A DNA stretch of 64,000 nt, taken from the NCBI RefSeq assembly GCF_025751435.1, contig NZ_JAOWKY010000006.1:62001-126000 (forward strand), given 5' to 3'. How positions within the stretch are numbered: position 1 is the first letter of the stretch; each line of letters opens with the position of its first letter. The notes beneath the pieces were generated by a model, which saw nothing but the letters and a program-made list of their open reading frames with translations, made no database searches and was not told the DNA's origin. Made by a program: the position numbers and the translations under genes. Shown here piece after piece: positions 54,737 through 64,000 of this stretch. The DNA comes from Albidovulum marisflavi (lineage in GTDB: Bacteria > Pseudomonadota > Alphaproteobacteria > Rhodobacterales > Rhodobacteraceae).

Positions 54737-55231
54737 TTACTTCGCCGCGACGGGCGCCGCCTTGGCTGCGCCGGAGCCGCCCGAGATCGGGTCGTCCTGC
54801 CGCTGGACAGAGCCTTCGAAATGCGCGCCGCTTTCGATGGCGATGGTCTTGTGGATGATGTCGCCTTCGACCCGGGCCGTGGCGGTCAGGCGCACCTTCA
54901 GCCCGCGCACGCGACCGACGACGCGGCCGTTGACCACGATGTCATCCGCGACGATCTCGCCCTTGATGGTCGCGCTTTCGCCCACGGTGAGCAGGTGCGC
55001 GCGGATGTCGCCTTCGACCGTGCCCTCGACCTGGATGTCGCCCGTGGTCTTGAGGTTTCCGACCACGGTCAGATCCGCGGACAGGATGCTTGCCGGGGGT
55101 TTCGCCTTGGGCGCGGAGGTTGTGAATTCGTAGGCCGGCTTTGTGGCAGCCGCTGGCTCGCTCGGCCGCGGGGCTTCGCTATCCGGGCCGGTTTTCGTGC
55201 CAGGCTCATTGATCCTGCTTTTAGAAAACAT
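54737..55231 (-). CDS. Bactofilin
   Basis: A 164-residue cytoskeletal protein of the bactofilin family, which polymerises into membrane-associated filaments and positions wall enzymes. The N-terminal ~45 residues are disordered and proline-rich. The right-handed beta-helix core (about 48-145) shows the repeating hydrophobic pattern LTVVGNLKTTGDIQVEGTVE and GRVVGRVRGLKVRLTATARV. The tail is Ala/Lys-rich. Its ATG lies within the end of the LytM peptidase gene (11-base overlap), so the two are tightly coupled. Confidence 0.92.
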   Translation of the reverse strand: MFSKSRINEPGTKTGPDSEAPRPSEPAAATKPAYEFTTSAPKAKPPASILSADLTVVGNLKTTGDIQVEGTVEGDIRAHLLTVGESATIKGEIVADDIVVNGRVVGRVRGLKVRLTATARVEGDIIHKTIAIESGAHFEGSVQRQDDPISGGSGAAKAAPVAAK

Positions 55232-56546
55232 TTTTTCCTGCCTTGATGTAGGTCATCGGATTTACCGCCTTACCGTTCACGCGCACTTCGTAGTGCAAAT
55301 GCGTCCCGGTCGAGCGACCAGTATTCCCCATAGCACCGATCTTTTCCCCGCGCGAGACTTTTTGGCCCTTCTTTACGTTGATGGCCGAAAGGTGCCCGTA
55401 CCGGGTTTCAAGCCCGAAGCTGTGGCGGATCGTGACCAGGTTGCCGTATCCGCTTTCAGGTCCGGCGTGCACGACAACGCCATCCGCAGTGGAGTAGATC
55501 GGGCTGCCATGAGCCCCTGCAAGATCGGCGCCCTCGTGCATCCGTCCCCACCTGCGCCCGAAGGGTGAAGTGAAGCGGAAGGAGGTGTTGAGCGGCATCG
55601 CGAAGGGAAGTTTCTCGGCTGCGATCCGGTACATGTTCATCCTGTCCAGGCCGTCCAGGATCGCGTTGGCCCGCGCATGGTCAGCGATGGCGCCAGCGTT
55701 TGTCTCGTCTTCGGGCAGCGGAGGCAGGAGCGGGCCGATGGGGCCGCCCTGGCCGGAATAGCCTTGCCGGATCTGATCGATAAGGTCGTCCGGATCCATC
55801 CCAGCGGCCGTGAACATCTTGTCAAGCGGCTCCATCGAAACGGTGACCGCATCCTCAAGTCGCGAGAAGATTTCGGCATGACGCTCTTCCAGCAAGCGCA
55901 TCTCGTAGGCCACGGTCTGGGTTTCCTGCCGGGCGCTGTCGGCGACGTCCGCCATGCTGTCGCGCTCCTTGGCGGTTTGGTCCAGAGCGGCGGTCAGGAA
56001 GGAAAGCGCGCCGGAAACGTCCTCGATGTCAGGCGTTTCGCTTGCCGTCTTGGCTTCGCCCGTCTTTGTCAGTTGCGCGACCTGCATCCGGGCCGCGTCG
56101 CGTTCCTTCATCGTGGACTTGAGCGTGGACTGGATCACGCCGATCCCGGTTTCCAACTCGTTGCGGCGCTCTTCCGAGGTCAGAAGGGCAGCCTGCATCT
56201 GCGAAACCTGCCCAAGGGCGATGGCGAAGCGTTCCTGCGCCGCCGCGGCTTCGGCGGCCCGTAGGTCACGCTCGCGCGACATCTCGTCCAGCCGGCGTTC
56301 ATAGGTCGCCTGCTTCTGCTGCGCCTGTTCGCGACTGCCGCCCGCACCGATCGACTCCATCACGACGATCGAGGTGGCCACCACGGTCCAGGCCAGCAGC
56401 AAGGCTATGCCCGAAAGGACGACGGCCTGCGTCACCGGCTTCAGCCGAATGAACCGCGTTTCGGTGTCGGATTTCAGGAACAGGCGCTGTTCCGGTAGGC
56501 GGCGTTCAAGAAACGCGTGAACGCGATGTGCAAGTCGTGCCGGCAA
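55221..56546 (-). CDS. M23/LytM-domain peptidase, membrane-anchored
   Basis: A 441-residue protein with a short cytoplasmic part, one membrane span (about 38-62), a long coiled coil (about 70-240) and a C-terminal LytM domain. Zinc motifs are MHEGADLAG (HxxxD) and THLHYEV (HxH), with GYGNLVTIRH between them, so it should be an active endopeptidase for peptidoglycan cross-links. No ATG or GTG fits; TTG with TGAGGACG before it is taken as start. In other species such bactofilin-LytM pairs shape the cell wall locally. A TTGCGG/TAATCC promoter is upstream. Confidence 0.88.
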   Translation of the reverse strand: MPARLAHRVHAFLERRLPEQRLFLKSDTETRFIRLKPVTQAVVLSGIALLLAWTVVATSIVVMESIGAGGSREQAQQKQATYERRLDEMSRERDLRAAEAAAAQERFAIALGQVSQMQAALLTSEERRNELETGIGVIQSTLKSTMKERDAARMQVAQLTKTGEAKTASETPDIEDVSGALSFLTAALDQTAKERDSMADVADSARQETQTVAYEMRLLEERHAEIFSRLEDAVTVSMEPLDKMFTAAGMDPDDLIDQIRQGYSGQGGPIGPLLPPLPEDETNAGAIADHARANAILDGLDRMNMYRIAAEKLPFAMPLNTSFRFTSPFGRRWGRMHEGADLAGAHGSPIYSTADGVVVHAGPESGYGNLVTIRHSFGLETRYGHLSAINVKKGQKVSRGEKIGAMGNTGRSTGTHLHYEVRVNGKAVNPMTYIKAGKNVF

Positions 56547-56612
56547 GCGGTTCGTCCTCAGTTCAGCAGCATCCCCAGTGTTCCGCCCCTTCAGGGTCTG
56601 GAAGCGAGTGAG

Positions 56613-56641
56613 GGATTAGCAATCCGTTCCCGATGCCGCAA
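56613..56641 (-). promoter_or_regulatory. Candidate promoter of the LytM-bactofilin operon
   Basis: On the minus strand, -35 TTGCGG, 17-bp spacer, -10 TAATCC, about 67 bp before the TTG start. Confidence 0.4.
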
Positions 56642-56689
56642 CACTTTTGCGCGACTGATATATGACGGTGGCAGGAAGACGCCGACGGC

Positions 56690-57529
56690 TCAGGGCGCAT
56701 CGGGCCGGAACGCAGGAGGATAGTCCTCTGCGAGTGGCCAGTAGAAGTCGGGTGGCAAGCCGGCTTCGGCCCGTTTCTCTTCGTTGAACGGAGGTTTCAG
56801 AGCGCCGTGGAAAAAGCGCCGGACCAGCGCGTGGAACGTGTCCTTGGGATCAAGATTGTCGCGCCCGCACAGGAAGTTGAACCACTTGGCGCCGTAGGCG
56901 ACGTGGCCCACCTCTTCTGCATAGATGGTTTCGAGCGCGGCGGTGGCCGCAGGGTCCTGTGCCTTGCGGAAGATGTCGATCATGCCGGGCGTGACGTCAA
57001 GCCCGCGTGCCTCAAGCACCATTGGAACCACCGCAAGACGCCCCAGCAGGTCGTCGGCGGTGTCCTCGGCGGCGCGCCACATGCCGGCATGGGCGGGAAG
57101 CGCGCCATAGTGACTGCCCATGTCTTCAAGACAGTCGCACAGAAGATTGAAATGTTTGGATTCTTCGTCCGCCGCCTTTACCCAGTCGTCGTAGAACCCC
57201 ATTGGCATCGACACATGAGCGAAGCGCGCGATTATGTCCCAGTGCAGATCGACGGCGTTGAGTTCGATATGCGCAAGGGCGTGAAGAAGCGCGATCCTCC
57301 CATGCGGCGATCCGGGCCGGCGGCGCGGCACCTCGCGCGGCGGCAAAAGCTCTGGCCGGTCCGGGCGCGCGGGCCTGTCGGGCGGCGTCGCCCGGCCGAT
57401 CGGAAACGCCTGGCCCGCCTTGCGCGCGGCGAACCAGTCCGCGGCATGTGCGTGCGACAGCGCGGTCTTGGTCCGCCCGTCGGCGGTGCGCAACACCTCA
57501 TCGGCGCGCTCGGCCAGGCTTTTCGTCAT
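56690..57529 (-). CDS. DUF455 ferritin-like protein
   Basis: A 279-residue protein of the DUF455 family (PF04305), a ferritin-like four-helix bundle. Probable diiron ligands are in HIELNAVDLHWD, DEESKHFNLL and EEVGHVAYGAKW, where Glu and ExxH pairs recur. No reaction is known; the fold suggests an oxidase or hydroxylase. The N-terminal 80 residues are helical and proline/arginine-rich. The ATG follows GGGGGATGTG; an adjacent GTG is an alternative. It lies 67 bp after the peroxiredoxin gene. Confidence 0.85.
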   Translation of the reverse strand: MTKSLAERADEVLRTADGRTKTALSHAHAADWFAARKAGQAFPIGRATPPDRPARPDRPELLPPREVPRRRPGSPHGRIALLHALAHIELNAVDLHWDIIARFAHVSMPMGFYDDWVKAADEESKHFNLLCDCLEDMGSHYGALPAHAGMWRAAEDTADDLLGRLAVVPMVLEARGLDVTPGMIDIFRKAQDPAATAALETIYAEEVGHVAYGAKWFNFLCGRDNLDPKDTFHALVRRFFHGALKPPFNEEKRAEAGLPPDFYWPLAEDYPPAFRPDAP

Positions 57530-57596
57530 CACATCCCCCGCGGTTCCGATGCCGAGGGGATGCCAGAGCGGATCGGCGCCCGCAAGGTGCCCTGCG

Positions 57597-58058
57597 TCAA
57601 AGTGCCCTGGCCGCCGCCAGAACGTCCTCGGCGTGTCCGGCGACTTTCACCTTGGGCCAGACCTTGGCGATGCGCCCATCCGCTCCGATCAGGAACGTCG
57701 CGCGCTCGATGCCCATGTAACTGCGCCCGTACATGGTCTTCTGAACCCAGACGCCGTAGCGTTCGCAGGTATCGCCTTCGGCGTCCGAGGCAAGGATGAT
57801 CCCCAGACCGTGCTTGCGACAGAACTTGTCGTGGGCTGCGACACTGTCCTTGGAAACGCCGATCACGGTCACGCCCGCAGCTTCGAAATCAGGGGACAGA
57901 CGGGTAAAATCCATCGCTTCGGTGGTGCAGCCAGCGGTGTCGTCCTTCGGATAGAAGTAGAGGACGACAGGCTTGCCCGCATGGTCGGCAAGTGAAATCT
58001 TGCCGCCACCATCGCGTGGCAGGTCAAAAGCGGGGGCGACGTCGCCGGTTTCAAGCAT
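57597..58058 (-). CDS. bcp: Thioredoxin-dependent peroxiredoxin (Bcp/PrxQ type)
   Basis: A 153-residue peroxiredoxin that reduces hydroperoxides. The peroxidatic cysteine is C44 in KDDTAGCTTEAMDF. The resolving cysteine, often five residues later in Bcp, is replaced by methionine (M49), so the protein may be of 1-Cys type or use another cysteine (C80 in KFCRKHG or C97 in DTCERYG). GKPVVLYFYPKDDT and the end region are typical. It is divergent from the AsmA-like gene and may be coexpressed with DUF455. Confidence 0.92.
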   Translation of the reverse strand: MLETGDVAPAFDLPRDGGGKISLADHAGKPVVLYFYPKDDTAGCTTEAMDFTRLSPDFEAAGVTVIGVSKDSVAAHDKFCRKHGLGIILASDAEGDTCERYGVWVQKTMYGRSYMGIERATFLIGADGRIAKVWPKVKVAGHAEDVLAAARAL

Positions 58059-58150
58059 TTTTGCAATCCTTTGCCGGTGGATACCACTATATGTTTTAAT
58101 CGCTGCCCGGCGAAGTTAAAGGGGGGCAGCAAGGGGGCTGCCAGGCGGAA

Positions 58151-61100
58151 ATGAGCAAAGCAAAAAGCAAACCGGTCAGACGGCATCTGCGCTGGTCTGC
58201 GCGTGCGCTGCTGTTTCTGCTTGTAACCGTCATGGTCTTCGGCGGTGCGATCCTCGCGCTTGGTCTGTCCGGCCAGCGCATCGCCGCGCCCGGCTGGGTG
58301 GTCGCGGCGATCGAGGATCGCGCGAACACCGGCCTTGCCGGCCGTGCTTCGGTCCGGCTCGGATCGGTCGAGGCCGTGGTCGAGGCGGGCTTCGTGCCGC
58401 GCATCCGTGTCGTCGATGTCGAGCTGTTTTCCTCTCGCGGGCGGCAGCTGGCCACCTTGAGGAGCGTCGGCGCAAGCTTCTGGCCGCGCCCGCTTCTTGA
58501 GGGCGTCATCCAGCCGCGCAGCCTGCGCCTGACCGGCGCGCGGCTGGCGCTCAGGCGCACGGCCGAGGGCAGTTTCGACATTTCATTGCCAGAGGCGGAT
58601 GTGGCGTCGGGCAATGCGCTTAGCCCTGCGCAGATCCTGGACGAGGTCGATCGCGCCTTTGGCCTGCCCGCGCTGCGCGGGATCGAGAGGGTCGAGGTCA
58701 AGGACCTGTCGATCAACTTCGATGACCAGCGCGCAGGTCAGTCCTGGACCATCGCGGACGGGCGCATGTCGCTGACCCAGCATGCCGCGCGACTGGCGTA
58801 TGACGTGAATTTCTCGGTCGAGGGGCCGGGTGGAAGGCCGGCGCAGGTGGAGCTGTCGCTTTCGACCGAAAAGGCCAATTCCGAAGCCGGTATCATCGCG
58901 CGCATCACCGGCGTTTCGGCGCAGGACCTTGCCGCGCAGTCGCCCGCGCTGTCGTGGCTTTCCGCGCTTGAAGCCCCGATCTCGGGCGCTCTGCGTACGG
59001 GGATCGACCGCAACGGCGTGGTTCAGGTCATGCAGGCAGAGCTTGACATAGGTGCCGGCGCCGTGAAGCCGCGCCCGGATGTCGCGCCGCTTCCCTTCGA
59101 CAAGGCACGCGTGGCAATGTCCTACACGCCCGCGCACGCGCAGCTTGATTTTACAGATATCGCCATCGAAAGCCCCTCGCTTACCGCGACCGGCGACGCC
59201 AAAGCCTGGCTTGAGGGGATGGAGCGCGGCTTCCCCCGATCCCTGGCGGTGCAGGTTCACATGAGCCGCTTGGCCGGAAACCCCGAGGGCATCTTCGCCG
59301 CGCCCCTGGTGTTTGAAAACGGGCTGATGGATTTCAAGTTGTTGCTTGATCCGTTCCGCGTGACGCTGGGTCAGCTGACTCTGTTCGACCAGGGCCAACG
59401 GATCACCGCGACAGGAACGGCCGAAGCGGCTGCCGAAGGCTGGAACGTCGCGGTGGACGCCGAGATGGCGCAGCTTGGCGCGCGACGGCTGGTAGAGCTT
59501 TGGCCGATAGCCTTCGCCAACAAGACTCGATCCTGGTTGTCGGACAACCTGCTTGCGGGCGAGGCCTTCAACGCGCATGCCGCGCTGCGGATCAAGCCCG
59601 ATCAGGAGCCCGTGTTCAACCTGGGGTTCGAGTTCCGCGAAGCCCAGGCGCGGTTCCTGAAAACCATGCCGCCGATCGCCGGGGGCGCGGGATATGGCAC
59701 GCTGGACAACACGCGATTTTCGCTTGTGGTCGAAAAGGGCAGCGTTCGCCCGCCCGAGGGTGGAGACATATCGATCGCCGGATCGGTCATGCGCGTCGAC
59801 GATATCCGGGTGAAGCCCGCGACCGGGATATTCGATCTGAAGACCCAATCCAGCCTGACGGCGGTGCTTTCGCTTCTGGACCAGAAGCCGCTTGAAGTGA
59901 TGAAGAAGGCCGAGCGCGGGGTCGACCTGGCTTCGGCGCAGGCGCAGGCGGAACTGCGCATGGAGATTCCCTTTCTCAAGCATCTGTCGATTTCCGACAT
60001 CACGTATGATGCGCGCGCCCAACTTCGGGACGTTCGGTCTGACCGGGTTGTGGCGGGAAAGGAACTGTCGGCTGATCGGCTCTACGTCACTGCCAACAAG
60101 GCCGGCGTCGCTGTTTCGGGTGCGGGAACCCTGTCGGGCGCACGGTTCGACGTGACCTGGCGCCAGAGATCATCAGCCGAGGAAAATGGCCAGAGTTCCG
60201 TCTCCGGGACGGTCGAGCTTTCGCCCACGTTCCTGAAGGCCTTCGGGCTGAATCTGCCGCAGGATGCCTTCGCGGGGCGAGGCAGCGGTGAGATCGCGCT
60301 GGACCTGAACAAGGGGGCACCGACCCGCTATCGACTGACTTCGGGATTGGCCGGAATATCCATGTCCCTGCCTTCGGTGGGATGGTCAAAGTCGCCCGAC
60401 GCACAGGGACGTCTGGACGTGTCCGGTGTACTGGGCAGCCCAACGACGGTCGAAGCGCTGGAGCTTGAGGCATCGGGCCTTGCGCTGACGGGCGATGTAA
60501 CGATGGCGCAGGATGGCGGCATGGAAAGCGCGCGCTTCCAGAAAGTTTCCCTGGGTGGCTGGTTCGACGGCTCGCTTGAGTTGCTGGGGCGCGGCAAGGG
60601 CCTGGCGCCGGCGATCGTGGTCACCTCGGGGACGGCTGACCTGACGCGGGCCGAGCTTGGTGGCAACGGAACGGAGGGTGACGGAAGGGGCGGCGGAGCA
60701 TCGGGACCGGTGTCGGTATCCCTCGATCAGTTGCAGGTGACCGAGGGGATCCGGCTGACCCGTTTTCGCGGTGACTTCACGGATGAGGGCGGCCTTTCGG
60801 GTCGCTTCACCGGCCTTGTGAACGGGGAGGCGCCTGTTACGGGCGCCATGGTGCCGTTCGGGGGGCGCTCTGGCTTTCGCGTCAGGTCCGACGATGCGGG
60901 CAGCACCATGCGCGCCGCTGGTGTATTCACCAAGGCGCGGGGTGGCACGCTTGACCTCGTGCTGCAGCCGACGGGCGAAAAGGGATACTTCTCCGGTACG
61001 GTCGAGATGTCGGGGATAAGGGTCGTGGACGCCCCGGTGCTGGCCGGGCTTCTGGATGCCGTGTCTGTCGTCGGCCTGATCGACCAGCTCAATGGGCCGG

Positions 61101-61441
61101 GTATCATGTTCAACAAGGCGTCGGGGCGCTTCCGCATGACCCCGGACGCGGTCGAGATCGTCGAAGGCGCGGCGACCGGCGCTTCGATGGGCATATCTGT
61201 TGCCGGCGTATACCGCTCCGACACCAAGGAGATGGACTTGCAGGGAACCATATCGCCGGTTTACCTGCTGAACGGAATCGGGCGGATCGTTTCGAAGAAG
61301 GGCGAGGGGCTTTTCGGCTTCAACTACACGATGAGGGGACCCACATCCGCGCCGCGCATCCGGGTCAATCCGCTTTCCATCCTGACCCCGGGCATGTTCA
61401 GGGAACTTTTCCGTTCAGATCCGCCGACGATAGAAGAATGA
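58151..61441 (+). CDS. AsmA-like / YhdP-type envelope protein (DUF3971)
   Basis: A 1096-residue protein with an N-terminal membrane anchor (about 17-40) and a very long periplasmic part rich in beta-strands. The C-terminal section ([57 protein letters not shown]) matches the AsmA_2/DUF3971 ends of YhdP-type proteins. These are thought to form hydrophobic grooves that carry phospholipids between the inner and outer membranes. The ATG follows GGCGGAA. It overlaps queA by four bases. Confidence 0.83.
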   Translation: MSKAKSKPVRRHLRWSARALLFLLVTVMVFGGAILALGLSGQRIAAPGWVVAAIEDRANTGLAGRASVRLGSVEAVVEAGFVPRIRVVDVELFSSRGRQLATLRSVGASFWPRPLLEGVIQPRSLRLTGARLALRRTAEGSFDISLPEADVASGNALSPAQILDEVDRAFGLPALRGIERVEVKDLSINFDDQRAGQSWTIADGRMSLTQHAARLAYDVNFSVEGPGGRPAQVELSLSTEKANSEAGIIARITGVSAQDLAAQSPALSWLSALEAPISGALRTGIDRNGVVQVMQAELDIGAGAVKPRPDVAPLPFDKARVAMSYTPAHAQLDFTDIAIESPSLTATGDAKAWLEGMERGFPRSLAVQVHMSRLAGNPEGIFAAPLVFENGLMDFKLLLDPFRVTLGQLTLFDQGQRITATGTAEAAAEGWNVAVDAEMAQLGARRLVELWPIAFANKTRSWLSDNLLAGEAFNAHAALRIKPDQEPVFNLGFEFREAQARFLKTMPPIAGGAGYGTLDNTRFSLVVEKGSVRPPEGGDISIAGSVMRVDDIRVKPATGIFDLKTQSSLTAVLSLLDQKPLEVMKKAERGVDLASAQAQAELRMEIPFLKHLSISDITYDARAQLRDVRSDRVVAGKELSADRLYVTANKAGVAVSGAGTLSGARFDVTWRQRSSAEENGQSSVSGTVELSPTFLKAFGLNLPQDAFAGRGSGEIALDLNKGAPTRYRLTSGLAGISMSLPSVGWSKSPDAQGRLDVSGVLGSPTTVEALELEASGLALTGDVTMAQDGGMESARFQKVSLGGWFDGSLELLGRGKGLAPAIVVTSGTADLTRAELGGNGTEGDGRGGGASGPVSVSLDQLQVTEGIRLTRFRGDFTDEGGLSGRFTGLVNGEAPVTGAMVPFGGRSGFRVRSDDAGSTMRAAGVFTKARGGTLDLVLQPTGEKGYFSGTVEMSGIRVVDAPVLAGLLDAVSVVGLIDQLNGPGIMFNKASGRFRMTPDAVEIVEGAATGASMGISVAGVYRSDTKEMDLQGTISPVYLLNGIGRIVSKKGEGLFGFNYTMRGPTSAPRIRVNPLSILTPGMFRELFRSDPPTIEE

Positions 61442-62484
61442 AACTGACAGACTTCGATTTCGACCTTCCCGAGGCGCTGATAGCGACCCGCCCCGCAAAT
61501 CCGCGAACGTCTGCGCGACTTCTTGTGGCAGAGGACGACGCGATCGCGGACAGGCATGTCTGTGACCTGGTCGATCTGCTGCGCACAGGGGACCGGCTGG
61601 TTCTGAACGATACGCGCGTGATCCCCGCGCGACTTTCCGGCACGCGGTCCCGCGAAACGGGGCAGGGCACCGCGGTCGCGAGGATAGAGGCGACACTACT
61701 TGAGCCGAAGGCGGGGGGCACCTGGGTCGCGCTTGTCAAACCTCTTCGAAAGCTGAAGGAAGGGGAGGAGATCCGCTTTTCCGATCGCCTGTCGGCGCGC
61801 GTCGCAAGCATCGCCGAAGGTCAGGCCGAATTGGCCTTCAACCTGCAAGGGGAGGACTTCGACGCGGCTCTGGCAGAGGCTGGGGATATGCCCCTGCCAC
61901 CCTACATCGCTTCGCTGAGGGCACCCGACGCCCGCGACAAGACCGACTATCAGACGGTCTGGGCGCGCCATTCGGGCGCGGTGGCGGCACCCACCGCATC
62001 GCTGCACTTCGACGAGGCGCTTCTGCAGGCGCTTGCGGCCAAAGGCATCAACTTTACCCATGTGACGCTGCATGTGGGCGCGGGCACCTTCCTTCCGGTT
62101 AAGGTCGAGGACGTGACGACCCACCGGATGCACGCGGAGTGGGGCGAAGTAACCGCGAAGGCGGCGGAGGAGATCAACGCCACCAAGGCTGCCGGGGGCA
62201 GGGTGATCCCTGTCGGCACCACGGCGCTGCGCCTGATCGAGACGGCCGCGCGTTCCGGGCGGGTGGAGCCTTGGCGCGGCCCCACGGATATCTTCATCTA
62301 TCCCGGTTTCCGGTTCCATGTGACGGACGCGCTGATGACGAACTTCCACCTGCCCAAGTCCACGCTTCTGATGCTTGTCTCGGCGTTGATGGGCATGGAG
62401 CGGATGCGCAGGGTCTATGCCCATGCCGTCGCTTCGGGTTATCGTTTCTTTTCATACGGGGATGCGTCCCTTCTGATTCCGTAA
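61438..62484 (+). CDS. queA: S-adenosylmethionine:tRNA ribosyltransferase-isomerase
   Basis: A 348-residue enzyme that transfers and isomerises the ribosyl part of SAM onto preQ1-tRNA, giving epoxyqueuosine at position 34. Since tRNA-Asp (GUC) is a queuosine target, both copies in this window should be substrates. Landmarks are [51 protein letters not shown] and [19 protein letters not shown]. The start overlaps the AsmA-like stop (ATGA). Confidence 0.96.
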   Translation: MKLTDFDFDLPEALIATRPANPRTSARLLVAEDDAIADRHVCDLVDLLRTGDRLVLNDTRVIPARLSGTRSRETGQGTAVARIEATLLEPKAGGTWVALVKPLRKLKEGEEIRFSDRLSARVASIAEGQAELAFNLQGEDFDAALAEAGDMPLPPYIASLRAPDARDKTDYQTVWARHSGAVAAPTASLHFDEALLQALAAKGINFTHVTLHVGAGTFLPVKVEDVTTHRMHAEWGEVTAKAAEEINATKAAGGRVIPVGTTALRLIETAARSGRVEPWRGPTDIFIYPGFRFHVTDALMTNFHLPKSTLLMLVSALMGMERMRRVYAHAVASGYRFFSYGDASLLIP

Positions 62485-62646
62485 GAGCCGGGGGTGCCGC
62501 CATGACCGATCTTCCGCTCGAGCCCGCCTTGGCGGGGCCTATTGCCGAAGTCATTTCCACGTCGGCGCGCAATCGTGGCTTGCGCCCTGTCGCGTGCCGC
62601 CTCGGTCGCTTAACTCCGCTAGCGTTCGATCCTGTTCCGGCCCGGC

Positions 62647-62675
62647 TTGCGTCGCGGTCAAATCCATCCCATTAG
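62647..62675 (+). promoter_or_regulatory. Candidate promoter of the terminal MFS gene
   Basis: -35 TTGCGT, 17-bp spacer, -10 CATTAG, giving a start near 62682 and an ~87-nt leader. Confidence 0.35.
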
Positions 62676-62681
62676 CCGCTG

Positions 62682-62768
62682 CAATTGCGGGCGGACGGTG
62701 TCGCCGCCCCTCTGAACAAGAAGCGGTCCTGGGGCCGTCCGCGGCGAAAGAAGAATACCGGAGATAAC
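62682..62768 (+). promoter_or_regulatory. Structured leader of the terminal MFS gene
   Basis: GCGGACGG (62691-62698) can pair with CCGTCCGC (62735-62742), extended by CCCC/GGGG inside. Alternatively GGGCGG (62689-62694) can pair with CCGCCC (62704-62709), which would break the first stem. The ribosome site GGAGATAAC follows the stem by about 17 nt. No known riboswitch family was recognised. The other ~200 bp after queA show nothing else convincing. Confidence 0.4.
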
Positions 62769-64000
62769 ATGCTGACCGTGCTTCGCAATTCCTGGGCCCT
62801 GCTGTTGGGTATGATGCTCCTGATGATCGGAAACGGTGTGCAGGGCACCTTGCTGGGTATCCGCGGCTCGATCGAGGGATTCAGCACCACACAGATGTCC
62901 TACGTGATGTCGGCCTACTTCCTGGGCTTCCTGTTCGGGTCGCGCATGACCCCCGACATGATCAGGCGGGTCGGCCATGTCAGGGTCTTTGCCGCTCTGG
63001 GGTCGATGATCTCGGCTGTGCTGGTGGCGTTCGCGGCCGCGCCGGACTGGATGATCTGGGTGGTTCTCCGCGTGCTGATCGGGTTTTCCTTCTCGGGCGT
63101 GTACATCACCGCCGAAAGCTGGCTGAACAACGCCTCTTCCAACGAGACGCGCGGGCAGGCGCTATCGCTATACATGATCATGCAGATGCTCGGAATCATC
63201 GCGTCGCAGGCGCTTTTGAACGTTGGCGATCCTTCGGGTTATTTCCTGTTCGTCATCCCCTCGATCCTCGTCTCGGTCGCCTTCACCCCGATCCTGCTGT
63301 CCGCAAGCAAGGCGCCGGCGTTCGAACTGACGAAGCCGCTGAGCTTTGTCGGTCTTTATCGAACCTCTCCGCTGGGCTGCGTCGGCATCTTCATACTGGG
63401 CGGGGTCTTTTCCGCACAGTTCGGGATGGCGTCGGTCTGGGGCTCCGCAGTCGGCTTGAGCGTTCGGGACCTGTCGATCTTTGTCGCCAGCATCTACATC
63501 GGCGGGCTGGTCGCGCAGTATCCGATCGGATGGATGTCGGACCGAATGGACCGGAGAAAGCTGGTCTTCGCGTTGTCGGCCTTCGGCGCCGTCGCAACCG
63601 GGATCCCCTTCGTGATCGACGCCAGCTACATCGTCCTTGTGCTGATAGGCGCGCTCATGGGCGGCGTGTCCAACCCACTTTACTCTTTGCTTGTAGCCTA
63701 CACGAATGACTTCCTGGATCCGTCGGACATGGCCGCGGCTTCTGCCGGGCTGATCTTCATCAACGGCGTGGGCGCGATCGGCGGTCCGATCCTGACTGGC
63801 TGGATCATGGCGCAACTGGGCCCGGACGCGTTCTTCCTGTTCATCTCGGTCCTGTTCGGCGCCATGGCGGCCTACGCAGCGTGGCGCATGACGCGCCGTG
63901 CAGCGCCTGCGGCCGATCAGACGGGCGCATTCACTCCGCTGGCGCCGACAGCATCCGCCGTGGCCATCGAGGCGGCGATCGAGGCGCGCGCCGAGCCCCA
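62769..64000 (+). CDS. MFS transporter, YcaD-like (3' truncated by window)
   Basis: The visible 410 codons form a membrane protein with about 12 hydrophobic segments, then the start of a polar tail (AAPAADQTGAFTPLAPTA); the stop lies beyond the window. GSRMTPDMIRRVGHVRVFA is the loop after segment 2, and GWMSDRMDRRKLVF is the repeated MFS loop motif in the second half. RVLIGFSFSGVYITAESWLN is characteristic of the YcaD-type subgroup. The substrate is unknown. The ATG follows CCGGAGATAAC. Confidence 0.85.
   Translation, partial: MLTVLRNSWALLLGMMLLMIGNGVQGTLLGIRGSIEGFSTTQMSYVMSAYFLGFLFGSRMTPDMIRRVGHVRVFAALGSMISAVLVAFAAAPDWMIWVVLRVLIGFSFSGVYITAESWLNNASSNETRGQALSLYMIMQMLGIIASQALLNVGDPSGYFLFVIPSILVSVAFTPILLSASKAPAFELTKPLSFVGLYRTSPLGCVGIFILGGVFSAQFGMASVWGSAVGLSVRDLSIFVASIYIGGLVAQYPIGWMSDRMDRRKLVFALSAFGAVATGIPFVIDASYIVLVLIGALMGGVSNPLYSLLVAYTNDFLDPSDMAAASAGLIFINGVGAIGGPILTGWIMAQLGPDAFFLFISVLFGAMAAYAAWRMTRRAAPAADQTGAFTPLAPTASAVAIEAAIEARAEP

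Noticed and set aside
62502-62675. 57-codon open frame between queA and the MFS gene
   Set aside because: It has a weak GGGGGTG ribosome site, but overlaps the candidate promoter and shows no recognisable pattern; too little to call a gene.

Overview
This is a GC-rich chromosomal window from an alphaproteobacterium, most likely a Rhodobacteraceae (Roseobacter-group) member. The supporting signs are the DUF1476/F1-ATPase zeta gene beside purC, a ChpT-type phosphotransferase, the C4/Shemin-pathway ALA synthase (hemA), olsBA, dctBD, a zinc-type betaine-homocysteine methyltransferase and a bactofilin-LytM pair. No prophage, insertion sequence, CRISPR array or obvious island was seen. Almost every base is coding; the only gene-free stretch over 300 bases is the rne leader.

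Layout. 1-5337: end of a radical-SAM gene, betaine-homocysteine methyltransferase (bmt), zeta subunit, and purC-purS-alcohol dehydrogenase-purQ. 5384-12606: dctB-dctD, then rne behind a long hairpin-rich leader, then ccdA. 12799-19935: the conserved rplU-rpmA...obgE-proB-proA block, with an acetyltransferase, an ATP-grasp ligase-like gene and a methyltransferase placed between rpmA and obgE. 19950-29160: chpT and a DUF3553 gene head to head, olsB-olsA (ornithine lipid), a ThiE/TenI-like gene, trmJ, ctaA-carboxypeptidase-MFS, an enoyl-CoA hydratase-like gene and a hotdog thioesterase. 29334-36916: rplM-rpsI, a class V aminotransferase, two identical tRNA-Asp genes, a small membrane protein, a GNAT/M20 peptidase pair, hemA under an FNR-type box, and a RodZ-like gene. 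36984-47378: ispG, an ABC-F ATPase, a deacetylase-like/RgpF-like pair, an alpha-methylacyl-CoA racemase-like gene, and a minus-strand group of a DsbA-like protein, a class III CoA-transferase and a ferredoxin-ASKHA corrinoid activator. 47552-64000: aminotransferase, amidase, PBP1A, prfB, DUF2189 protein, bactofilin, LytM peptidase, ferritin-like DUF455 protein, peroxiredoxin, AsmA-like protein, queA, and an MFS gene that runs off the end.

Functional themes. Translation and ribosome biogenesis (rplU, rpmA, obgE, rplM, rpsI, prfB, trmJ, queA, rne, tRNA-Asp), envelope construction (mrcA, amidase, bactofilin/LytM, RodZ-like, olsBA, AsmA-like), and respiration/heme (hemA, ctaA, ccdA, zeta) dominate. 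One-carbon metabolism appears twice: Bmt and the corrinoid activator lie 42 kb apart, yet both end in a short arginine-rich C-terminal tail, which is the most unexpected protein-level pattern in the window.

Regulation readable from the DNA. Many genes have a TTG-type -35 box, a 17-nt spacer and a -10 box that usually lacks the final T. Three genes (dctB, ccdA, the ABC-F gene) have the -10 box exactly 6 nt before ATG, suggesting leaderless mRNAs. hemA carries an FNR box about 40 bp before the predicted transcription start. The DctD-like regulator lacks the GAFTGA sigma-54 contact loop.
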